Origin: Prevotella sp.
GTDB taxonomy: Bacteria; Bacteroidota; Bacteroidia; Bacteroidales; Bacteroidaceae
Assembly (NCBI GenBank): GCA_016291915.1
Contig: JAEEZP010000088.1
Span: 1 to 12,924, forward strand
Length of the DNA: 12,924 nt
Direction of reading: 5' to 3'
The notes beneath the pieces are model-generated. The model did not search any database, was not told where the DNA came from, and saw only the letters and a program-made list of their open reading frames with translations. Shown here one piece after another: positions 7,401 through 12,924 of this stretch. The translations under genes were made by a program, and so were the position numbers. Position 1 is the stretch's first letter; every line of letters begins with the position of its first letter.

Positions 7401-10010
7401 AGCATCACTGAGGTTGAAGGAACCGCTCTCGAGCAAGGTGTTCCCCGCCACGATCGTATATAAGATATAGGTATCTTTCCTGGAAGAACCCACCTGTAAG
7501 GTAACGCCCTCCTTAGGGTCTCTCGGGAACTCATTACCGGTGAGATAATACCAATCGGGGGTGTCGATACAGGGTTTCTTGTCTATAAGACTGAACACCA
7601 CAAAATCCTGTTTCATCGTCTCCCCATTACAGGTAGCCTCAAGGGTATGCTTGCCGGAAGACAGTTGTTTTCCATTCAGGGAGACAGGGGTGTTCGCATC
7701 CACCACGACAGCATTCTTCCCGTCGATCTTATAACTTACCTTTCCAGCCATATCATTGCCGGCAGCGTTCTTCAGTACGAAGGTCACATTCTGAAGGCTG
7801 TCTTTCAACTGTTTCTCGGGAACGGAGAAATAGAAGGAGAACGACTTCCTGCCGAGAGGCAGGCTCATCTCTCCCGCATGTGTCTCACCGGCAGCATCCG
7901 TCACATCGGCAACCGTGACAAAACGGTAGAAGGTATCGTCACCTTCTGGAATGACCATGGGAACACTGATCTCGAAGGCTCCCTGCTCATCGGTTGTCAC
8001 CTCACCGGTACTCATCAACTGTTCCTGTGCGGCATTACTCCGCCACCAACACCAGAAAGCGCGTTTGCGGTTGACGGTATAACTCACCTTAGCGCCCTGC
8101 ACGGGAACACCGGCATAACTCTTCGCATGACCTTTTATCTTTACACTGTCACCGGGATGATACTCACCCTCATACTTGTCGAACTCCACCTGGAAGGTAG
8201 GACGCTTATATTCCTCTACCTTAAAAAAGGTGGAACCACGGCCGATATTCGTCTGTAAATAGTAATTACCATTCAGACCGGCATTGGGCAATGTAAAGGA
8301 GGTGTTCGCGCTGCCAAACGCATCGGTTGTCAACTGTTCCTCTTTCACCACCTGGTGATTGGCATCACGCAGTGTCAGCGTGAACGATTGCCCGGGTAAC
8401 ACCTTCACCGTCTGTCCTTTCTGGGCATTCATCAGGATAGCCCCGACATAAACCGTCTGTCCGGGACGGTAGATGCTACGGTCGGTAAACAAGGACATAC
8501 GGGTGACGTTACTTCTCGGCTCGGTATAACTGAACCCGCCATAGCAGTAGTTTTTCGGTGAAGCCTTGTCGGTAGCTGTATAGACATAGATTGTCTGTGG
8601 GGAGTATTGACCGTATTCATACACCACCTCCCCCTTGTCATTGGTCTCGAGCAATGCCGTGTTAGCCGGTGCGTTATAGCGTTTCTCCCGTTCCAGTTTC
8701 ACCTTTGCCTTTGCCACCGGTTGTCCGGTAGTGGCATCGAGCACTGCCACACGTATCTTTTTTCCGGGCAGATATTGCTGGACGGAGAACAGATTGGAGA
8801 CATTCAGGAGGAGATACTGCGGGGAGATATCCTTTCCCTCAGTCGCAAACTCCAGCAGATAGATACCAATAGGCAGCCCTTCTATTGTCAGGGAGTCTTT
8901 CAGGATGTCATAGTCATTGACAATCGTAAAGGATTTCTTCTGTTCCTTCGTACTGCCGGCAATGATCTTCTGTTTGAGTTTTTTCAAGTGTTCTTTGTCA
9001 TACGGATTATATTCTTCCTCACCCGTGATGTTCAACTTAGAAACTCTCAGGGTGAGCGACGGGATGTTACGCACTTGCGGCAATTGTACTTTCGTTGGGA
9101 TGTTGGGACGTTGCTGACTGAGCTCCAGCTGAGCGTGGAACATTGGTTGTATCAACTGCGCTCTCTCATTACGTAGCATGTTCATGCGCTTCCAGTTGCC
9201 CCACTCCAAGAGTGCCTTGTCGAGATATGCCATGCGCTCTGCCACACTCACATCCTCACATGCCGACATATAGTTGTAGCGCTCCATGGCCACCTCGGCA
9301 CATACCGGCAGATCGTGGTATTTCGCGATCAGAGAATCCAATGAAGCAATATACTTACTGTCTTTGAAAAACTGATGGGCCGTGTAGCTTCGCCCCTGCC
9401 GTATCAACCGTAATGCCGTGATGAGCGTAGCCTCACTATTGCCTACCTGCAGGTAATAGTCATACAGGGTCTGGTAATCTTCCGCTTCAAAGCCCAAGAC
9501 ACTCAACAAGTCGTGATTGAAATACTTACTATCGACGCCTTTTTCGATCATCGGCTCAAAGGCAGATGCCTGATGAGAGGCCAACATCTTAGGATCAGCC
9601 AGTGAACGGGCGAAATACTGTTTTGACAACGTTTCCCGATCGTCAATATTCGGGATGTGCGACTTGTAGATATTCCCCAGCACACTGCAATAGACCGCAG
9701 CCATGGCAGGATCGGTCTTTTCCGTCTTTGTGATTTTCTCATCGAGTTTTGCGATTGCCGGCATCAAGGAATCAGGACTGATATATGCCTGTACGAAGGC
9801 ATTCGTGAGTTCTGCCTTCAACAGTTGTCCGTATGCTTTCTCATTGGTAGCCTTGCTGATAATACGCTGCAGCACCTGCATCTCTGTCTGTGGCAAGTCC
9901 TTCTCAACAGCTTCGTCAACCTGTTTCCAGAGACTGTCGTATGATTGTGCGTTTACGAGCAAAGGCATGATCAAAAGAATCTGTATAAGTAGGGTTTTAA
10001 ATATTCTCAT
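4464..10010 (-). CDS. Alpha-2-macroglobulin-like exported protein lacking the thioester motif
   Basis: Very large exported protein (1848 residues). It has a Sec signal peptide ending VNA|Q at about residue 21 and no lipobox cysteine, unlike E. coli YfhM. Order along the chain: a helical N-terminal region (22 to about 310); an Ig-like/carboxypeptidase-regulatory-like stretch (VLDATTGQPVAKAKVKLE, about 418-440); MG2 domain (SLFTDRSIYRPGQTVYVGAI, from about 505); further macroglobulin domains from about 597; a Met/Ala/Glu-rich low-complexity linker (about 1022-1103); the A2M core domain (TAFFYPTLTTDEKGAVSIRF, from about 1110); a helical toroid (about 1310-1600) with SWWQGMDGSPRMTAQ; and a C-terminal receptor-binding-like domain (about 1740-1848). 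Where thioester-bearing members have CxEQ this one has SLPFISHAIEHNAVS (near 1320-1333), so no thioester bond can form. Family members are thought to trap proteases or guard the periplasm; that function is inferred here. The usual partner gene pbpC is absent, and a DUF1573 gene follows instead. Confidence 0.93.
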   Translation of the reverse strand: MRIFKTLLIQILLIMPLLVNAQSYDSLWKQVDEAVEKDLPQTEMQVLQRIISKATNEKAYGQLLKAELTNAFVQAYISPDSLMPAIAKLDEKITKTEKTDPAMAAVYCSVLGNIYKSHIPNIDDRETLSKQYFARSLADPKMLASHQASAFEPMIEKGVDSKYFNHDLLSVLGFEAEDYQTLYDYYLQVGNSEATLITALRLIRQGRSYTAHQFFKDSKYIASLDSLIAKYHDLPVCAEVAMERYNYMSACEDVSVAERMAYLDKALLEWGNWKRMNMLRNERAQLIQPMFHAQLELSQQRPNIPTKVQLPQVRNIPSLTLRVSKLNITGEEEYNPYDKEHLKKLKQKIIAGSTKEQKKSFTIVNDYDILKDSLTIEGLPIGIYLLEFATEGKDISPQYLLLNVSNLFSVQQYLPGKKIRVAVLDATTGQPVAKAKVKLEREKRYNAPANTALLETNDKGEVVYEYGQYSPQTIYVYTATDKASPKNYCYGGFSYTEPRSNVTRMSLFTDRSIYRPGQTVYVGAILMNAQKGQTVKVLPGQSFTLTLRDANHQVVKEEQLTTDAFGSANTSFTLPNAGLNGNYYLQTNIGRGSTFFKVEEYKRPTFQVEFDKYEGEYHPGDSVKIKGHAKSYAGVPVQGAKVSYTVNRKRAFWCWWRSNAAQEQLMSTGEVTTDEQGAFEISVPMVIPEGDDTFYRFVTVADVTDAAGETHAGEMSLPLGRKSFSFYFSVPEKQLKDSLQNVTFVLKNAAGNDMAGKVSYKIDGKNAVVVDANTPVSLNGKQLSSGKHTLEATCNGETMKQDFVVFSLIDKKPCIDTPDWYYLTGNEFPRDPKEGVTLQVGSSRKDTYILYTIVAGNTLLESGSFNLSDAIRTRVFKYQEQYGTGIALNYIWVKDGICYNHSDIIRKPLPDKRLRLSWTTFRDQLLPGQKEEWTLQVLTPDGKPADARMMATMYDKSLDQLKGLYWNVDDLLYQNYPSVRWIFRDNYGIGIGGQQPLKYLNVSELLFSHLSRDQWNTILRNIFGYGGVMVRGARPVRRMAKVGASMEEDEVMAFEESASVAYNNMSVKMAAPQAIGAMDEMKKEVAVMDVAGSDEEGAAERETTDVVRENLNETAFFYPTLTTDEKGAVSIRFTLPESVTSWRFLGLAHDKTMNYGFLEGETVAKKEVMVQPNIPRFIRRGDHATISTRIFNTSDHAVSGTVKMQLIDPVTEKIIHEESQPFSVEKEGTAAATFSYSPTEVYDILICKIVASGDGFSDGEQHYLPVLTDVEKVMNTLPFTQHTPGVFQADLRSLIPADALQTTLTLEYTNNPAWLVVQSLPFISHAIEHNAVSLGAAYYANSLGKFLLDQSPAIKKTFDLWKQEKGEETSLMSSLEKDQSLKTLVLSETPWVMDAKSEQAQKESLIRFFDENSLQYQRQRTIELLRKLQHSDGSFSWWQGMDGSPRMTAQVMMFFTRLRLLCGDDQETETMVDKGFRYLSEIVIKEVKEMRKREKEGKPVYISDYHALQWAYLFAISGRTMTAQEKDAVNYLITYLEKQKKTQTLYSKAMMAVVFQKNGQQKKAKEYIQSLKEYSVFTEEMGRYYDTPRAGYSWCNYRIPTQVAAIEAMNIVTPEDEITVNEMRRWLLQEKRTTCWDTPINSVDAVYAFLNGRASLLNTQELSVVKVDGKTIDLPKATAGLGYVKTGIKDTDAQSLTVEKSSEGTSWGAVYAQFFQPTSSIEASVSGISVKREIRHQGKSLSVGDKVTVRLTIVVDRDYDYVQVVDKRAACLEPVNQLSGYHWGYYISPKDCSTNYYFDILPKGTHVIETDYYIDRKGDYETGTCTVQCAYSPEYYGRAKSQKLTVKE

Positions 10011-10021
10011 AACTCTGATTG

Positions 10022-10040
10022 TATCTTATTATATAAGATA
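10022..10040 (-). promoter_or_regulatory. Perfect inverted repeat in the leader of the macroglobulin gene
   Basis: TATCTTAT (10022-10029) and ATAAGATA (10033-10040) are exact reverse complements separated by 3 nt. The repeat lies between the predicted -7 element (10045-10052) and the ATG at 10010, so it covers or directly follows the likely transcription start. It could be an operator for a dimeric regulator, or a hairpin at the very 5' end of the mRNA that affects stability. The stem is AT-rich with one G-C pair, so RNA folding would be weak. The role is inferred; the symmetry is directly visible. Confidence 0.6.
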
Positions 10041-10044
10041 AAGG

Positions 10045-10075
10045 CAAAGGTAATGAAAATCTTGCATCCGACAAA
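10045..10075 (-). promoter_or_regulatory. Bacteroidota-type promoter for the macroglobulin operon
   Basis: On the minus strand, TTTG (10075-10072) is followed by a 19-nt spacer and TACCTTTG (10052-10045). This is a full match to the known Bacteroidota housekeeping consensus TTTG - about N19 - TAnnTTTG. Transcription should start around 10037-10040, giving a leader of roughly 30 nt before the ATG at 10010. No good Shine-Dalgarno is present in that leader, as is usual in this phylum. Confidence 0.8.
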
Positions 10076-10127
10076 ACATATTTTACTTTTATTAGAGAAG
10101 GTAAGTAACTTTAAACAAGACTATACA

Positions 10128-10156
10128 TTTGTTTTCATAAAAAATGTGTATCTTCG
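10128..10156 (+). promoter_or_regulatory. Bacteroidota-type promoter for the peroxiredoxin gene
   Basis: TTTG at 10128-10131 is followed by a 17-nt spacer and TATCTTCG at 10149-10156, one base off the TAnnTTTG consensus. A start near 10162 would leave about 22 nt of A-rich leader (AAAGAAAAGAA) before the ATG at 10185. This promoter lies inside the longer open frame that begins at 10053, which argues for the shorter protein. The divergent macroglobulin promoter lies about 50 bp away and does not overlap it. Confidence 0.65.
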
Positions 10157-10184
10157 CAGTCGTAAGTTTAAAGAAAAGAATGAT

Positions 10185-10637
10185 ATGAAAGTTGGAGACA
10201 AAGCACCGGAAGTCTTAGGAAGAGACGAGAACGGTAATGAGGTGAAGTTGAGTGATTATAAAGGAAAGAAACTCGTATTGTATTTCTATCCGAAAGACAA
10301 TACGAGTGGTTGCACGGCCGAGGCTTGTTCTATCCGTGACAATTACGAACGTTTGCAGGCTGAAGGGTTTGAGGTATTGGGAGTGAGTGTGCAGGATGAG
10401 AACTCTCACAAGAAATTCATCGAGAAGCAGCAGCTCCCCTTCCATCTGATTGCCGATACGGAGAAGACCCTGAACGAAGCTTTCGGGGTATGGGCAGAGA
10501 AATCGATGTATGGCAGGAAATATTTCGGAACGCTCCGCACCACCTTCATCATCGATGAGAATGGTGTCATTGAAAGGATTATCCTACCCAAAGAGATAAA
10601 GACGAAGATCCACGGTGAGCAGATCCTCGCCAAATAA
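10185..10637 (+). CDS. bcp: Thioredoxin-dependent peroxiredoxin, Bcp/PrxQ type
   Basis: Cytoplasmic thiol peroxidase that reduces hydrogen peroxide and organic hydroperoxides with electrons from thioredoxin. The start at 10185 gives 150 residues, the normal Bcp length, and the expected N-terminus MKVGDKAPEV; the in-frame ATG at 10053 would add 44 unrelated residues and lies upstream of the likely promoter. The peroxidatic cysteine is Cys43 in YPKDNTSGCTAEAC, and the resolving cysteine is probably Cys48 five residues later, the atypical 2-Cys PrxQ pattern. The TLRTTFIIDENG segment (near 118-130) holds the conserved active-site Arg. No signal peptide is present. The gene stands alone under its own promoter. 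Its stop is 2 nt from the stop of the convergent aldo/keto reductase gene, so there is no room for a terminator between them. Confidence 0.96.
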   Translation: MKVGDKAPEVLGRDENGNEVKLSDYKGKKLVLYFYPKDNTSGCTAEACSIRDNYERLQAEGFEVLGVSVQDENSHKKFIEKQQLPFHLIADTEKTLNEAFGVWAEKSMYGRKYFGTLRTTFIIDENGVIERIILPKEIKTKIHGEQILAK

Positions 10638-10639
10638 TC

Positions 10640-12079
10640 CTACTCTTCTTCGGGCATTTCTATTTCCTTGATGATTGCTTTACCGTCGCGTTTCAGTTCT
10701 TCGGTAAAGTCATCCACCATACGCATCTGCTTGGGGATATCTATCCGTTGCGGACAGGCTGGAGAGCATTGTCCGCACTGTATGCAATGGCTGGCTTGTC
10801 GCAGTTTCGGTACACTCCTGTCGTAACCGATCAGGAAAGCTCTTCTCTGCTTGCGATACTCCGGTGACTGGTTGTCTTTCGGCAGGTTTCCCTCCTTGAT
10901 ACATTTATTATAATGTGAGAAGATGGCGGGGATATCGATCCCGTAGGGACACGGCATACAGTAGTTACACTCATTACAGGGAATCGTCTTCAGGTCGTAG
11001 ATATCCTTGGCGATGTCCATCAGGAAGGTATTCTCCTCGTCGGTGATCGGTTCAAGGGGAGAATAGGTCCAAATATTCTCCTGCAGATGCTCCATGAATT
11101 TCATGCCGCTGAGTACGGTAAGCACTCCCTTGGGTGTTCCGGCATATCGGAAAGCCCATGATGCCACACTGTCTTCGGGCCGCTGACGTTTCATCTTCTC
11201 CACCACAGGATCAGGTACATTCGACAGTCGTCCTCCTAACAGCGGTTCCATGATCACGGCGGGAATCCCTCGTTTCTCAAGCTCTGCATAAAGATAGGAA
11301 GCGTCGGTATTCCGATCGTTGATCTCATCGGCATAGTCCCAGTCGAGATAGTTCAGCTCTATCTGGGCGAAGTCCCAGTGATATTTCCCCTCATCATGCC
11401 ATTGCAGGAGCATGTCGAAAATCTCTATGTCACCATGATAGGAGAAACCGAGGTTACGGATCCTTCCTTTTTTCTTCTGTTCTACCAGCCAATCAAGAAT
11501 ACCATTTTCCATAAAACGGATATTGAAGGTTTCTTCAGCATCCTCCCCGCCACCGATACCATGCAGGAGCATATAATCGATATAGTCAACCTGCAGGTAT
11601 TTCAACGAATTCTCAAACATCTCGATACTCGCGGCACGTGACTGTGTCTCGGGAGAGAAATTGCTCATCTTCGTGGCAACATAATACTTGTCACGGGGAT
11701 GGCGATGCAGGGCATTGCCCGAAACGATCTCACATTCTCCACGACAATAAGCCGGTGACATATCGAAGTAGTTGACACCATGCGCAATGGCATAATCGAC
11801 AAGCTTATTCGTCATTTCCTGGTCAAGATGCGCCTCAGGGTTCTCAGAATAGGTGACACCACCTTCCAGCGGCAGTCGCATCATGCCATATCCTAACAAT
11901 GACACCTTATCACCGGTATTAGGATTTACACGATATTCCATCTTGTCTGTGGGAGGCTCCTGCAACTTCGCCGTGGTCTGCTGCGCCTTATTGTTACATG
12001 CTGCTGTCAGCAACGCGGAGGAGGCTACTGTGCCACCGCCGAACAAACCGAGAAATTGTCTTCTGTTTATCTTTTTCAT
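10640..12079 (-). CDS. Twin-arginine-type aldo/keto reductase with two 4Fe-4S motifs
   Basis: 479 residues. The N-terminus has Arg6-Arg7 in NRRQFLGLFGGG and a hydrophobic run ending LLTAAC (Cys28), a Tat-like signal with an imperfect lipobox. An aldo/keto reductase barrel follows from about 55, with a complete catalytic tetrad: Asp106, Tyr111, Lys137 and His173 (YFDMSPAY, ATKMS, MLLHG). NAD(P)-binding features include EPLLGGRL and the SGM...EHLQEN segment. The C-terminal part has CxxCxxCxxCP (CNECNYCMPCP, near 367-376), typical of Fe-S aldo/keto reductases, and a canonical CxxCxxCxxxCP (CIQCGQCSPACP, near 431-442). It should be an NAD(P)H- or ferredoxin-linked carbonyl oxidoreductase; the substrate is unknown. 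It lies 19 nt downstream of the multi-cluster Fe-S gene on the same strand, so the two probably form an operon and may exchange electrons. Whether it is exported depends on TatABC, which cannot be seen here. Confidence 0.92.
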   Translation of the reverse strand: MKKINRRQFLGLFGGGTVASSALLTAACNNKAQQTTAKLQEPPTDKMEYRVNPNTGDKVSLLGYGMMRLPLEGGVTYSENPEAHLDQEMTNKLVDYAIAHGVNYFDMSPAYCRGECEIVSGNALHRHPRDKYYVATKMSNFSPETQSRAASIEMFENSLKYLQVDYIDYMLLHGIGGGEDAEETFNIRFMENGILDWLVEQKKKGRIRNLGFSYHGDIEIFDMLLQWHDEGKYHWDFAQIELNYLDWDYADEINDRNTDASYLYAELEKRGIPAVIMEPLLGGRLSNVPDPVVEKMKRQRPEDSVASWAFRYAGTPKGVLTVLSGMKFMEHLQENIWTYSPLEPITDEENTFLMDIAKDIYDLKTIPCNECNYCMPCPYGIDIPAIFSHYNKCIKEGNLPKDNQSPEYRKQRRAFLIGYDRSVPKLRQASHCIQCGQCSPACPQRIDIPKQMRMVDDFTEELKRDGKAIIKEIEMPEEE

Positions 12080-12098
12080 GATTCAGCTAATTCAAAAA

Positions 12099-12924
12099 TT
12101 ACAATGTCTTATGTACCTCATGACCCTCCACGTAGATAGCAGAGAACGGACGTGCCGGACACAGGTTCTCACAGGCACCACAACCGATGCAGCGTGCCTC
12201 GTTGACAGTGGGTATCATTACCGATTCTTCATCATTCTCATCCAGAGGAACCATCATGATAGCACCTACCGGGCAGTGACGCTCACAGTTGCCACATTCC
12301 ACCCCGTCGGTGACAGGGATACAGTTTTTCTTCACCCAGACAGCATGTCCGATCTGGGTACTGCTCTTCTCTTCCAAAGGCAACAGACGGATAGCACCCG
12401 TAGGACAAACCTCCGAACAGCGGTTACACTCTATACAGCAGTATCCTCGTTCATAACTCATCTCCGGCTGCATCAGGTGAAGAAGATCAGTAGATGGGCG
12501 CAGCACCTCATTGGGACACTGTGAAACACACAATTGACAACCGGTACACTTGCTGGCCATATTCTTAGCACTACGGGAACCGGGAGGGGTCAGACGGGTG
12601 TTACGCTCAGGAGCTATCTTATCTTCTATCTTTGCCAATCCTCCGTCAACCTTCTTCTTCTCCTGTGCCCACAAAGCGGTGGCAGATACCATGGTAGCAC
12701 CTAAGAGGAAATTACGACGGGCATTATCCACAGGTGTTTCCTCCTTTGCAGTGGATTTCTTCACTTTCTTCGGATGCACATAGTGGAGGGCATCGAAATT
12801 ACATTGCTGCAAGCAGTTTCCACAAACCACACAACGGCTGTAATCCACCTGATGATTCTTATAGTCGATGCAGGCAGCCTTACAGTTACGGGAACACTTA
12901 CCACAGTTCTTACACTTATCCTCA
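12099..12924 (-). CDS. Membrane-type polyferredoxin with internal Tat-like segment, C-terminal part
   Basis: The frame is open to the right window edge, so the N-terminus is missing; the GTG at 12846-12848 is probably internal, since the frame upstream already encodes a CxxCxxCxxxC motif. Six 4Fe-4S motifs are visible in order: CKNCGKCSRNC, CVVCGNCLQQC, then after a gap CTGCQLCVSQCP, CIECNRCSEVCP, ECGNCERHCP (paired with an upstream Cys in KKNCIPV), and CIGCGACENLCP. Between motifs 2 and 3 lies a Lys-rich stretch, then RRNFLLGATMVSATALWAQ (12663-12719), which looks like a twin-arginine signal with an A-x-A-like cleavage site. From memory, full-length Bacteroidales relatives begin with several membrane helices and NapH/YccM-like cysteine motifs. 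The likely role is electron transfer across or at the inner membrane, probably to the aldo/keto reductase encoded 19 nt downstream. Redox partners and direction of flow are unknown. Confidence 0.88.
   Translation of the reverse strand, partial: EDKCKNCGKCSRNCKAACIDYKNHQVDYSRCVVCGNCLQQCNFDALHYVHPKKVKKSTAKEETPVDNARRNFLLGATMVSATALWAQEKKKVDGGLAKIEDKIAPERNTRLTPPGSRSAKNMASKCTGCQLCVSQCPNEVLRPSTDLLHLMQPEMSYERGYCCIECNRCSEVCPTGAIRLLPLEEKSSTQIGHAVWVKKNCIPVTDGVECGNCERHCPVGAIMMVPLDENDEESVMIPTVNEARCIGCGACENLCPARPFSAIYVEGHEVHKTL

Noticed and set aside
7647..9176. Long plus-strand open frames opposite the macroglobulin gene (for example 7647-8258 and 8607-9176)
   Set aside because: They have no recognisable motifs, show His/Leu/Arg-rich composition typical of antisense frames, and lie wholly within a well-supported gene.
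4464..10010. The macroglobulin and DUF1573 pair as a new defence or toxin-delivery system
   Set aside because: There is no nuclease, toxin, immunity, kinase or mobile-element gene nearby and the domain order is that of a known envelope family; the evidence supports only an envelope role.
10053..10184. In-frame 44-residue N-terminal extension of the peroxiredoxin starting at 10053
   Set aside because: It contains the likely promoter (TTTG at 10128, TATCTTCG at 10149), is AT-rich and has no family match; the start at 10185 gives the normal 150-residue Bcp.
12099..12848. GTG at 12848 as the true start of the polyferredoxin
   Set aside because: The frame continues to the window edge and encodes a complete CxxCxxCxxxC motif upstream of the GTG, so the gene is cut by the window and does not start there.

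Overview
The window looks like a chromosomal segment of a Bacteroidales bacterium, most likely in or near Prevotellaceae. Three things point there: a PorQ-type gene of the type IX secretion system beside cmk; promoters of the Bacteroidota form TTTG...TAnnTTTG instead of the sigma70 form; and weak or absent Shine-Dalgarno sites with A-rich leaders. The genus is an inference. No tRNA, rRNA, transposase, integrase or CRISPR array is visible, and nearly all the DNA is coding.

Layout. (1) 1-1359, plus strand: the 3' part of a porQ-like gene, then cmk 11 nt later. (2) 1343-10010, minus strand: a run read from right to left. It contains a very large alpha-2-macroglobulin-like exported protein, a DUF1573 exported protein (start/stop nearly fused), a 99-bp AT-rich heptad-repeat spacer, the GTPase MeaB, and IspH (GTG start overlapping the meaB stop). 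The ispH 3' end overlaps the cmk 3' end by 17 bp. (3) 10011-10184: a divergent regulatory region with one promoter facing each way and a perfect 8-bp inverted repeat in the leader of the macroglobulin gene. (4) 10185-10637, plus strand: a Bcp-type peroxiredoxin. (5) 10640-12924, minus strand: a ferredoxin-type protein with at least six 4Fe-4S motifs (cut by the window edge), then a twin-arginine-type aldo/keto reductase with two C-terminal 4Fe-4S motifs.

How the genes fit together. Region 1 is secretion plus nucleotide metabolism. Region 2 joins a cell-envelope pair to two housekeeping metabolic genes: MeaB, the methylmalonyl-CoA mutase chaperone, and IspH, the last step of the MEP isoprenoid pathway. 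Regions 4 and 5 are redox genes: a peroxide scavenger facing an iron-sulfur operon whose two products both carry twin-arginine motifs. I see no clear new defence or mobile system. The least explained items are the internal Tat-like segment in the multi-cluster ferredoxin, the Tat-type aldo/keto reductase beside it, the heptad array, and the leader dyad of a macroglobulin that lacks its thioester motif.
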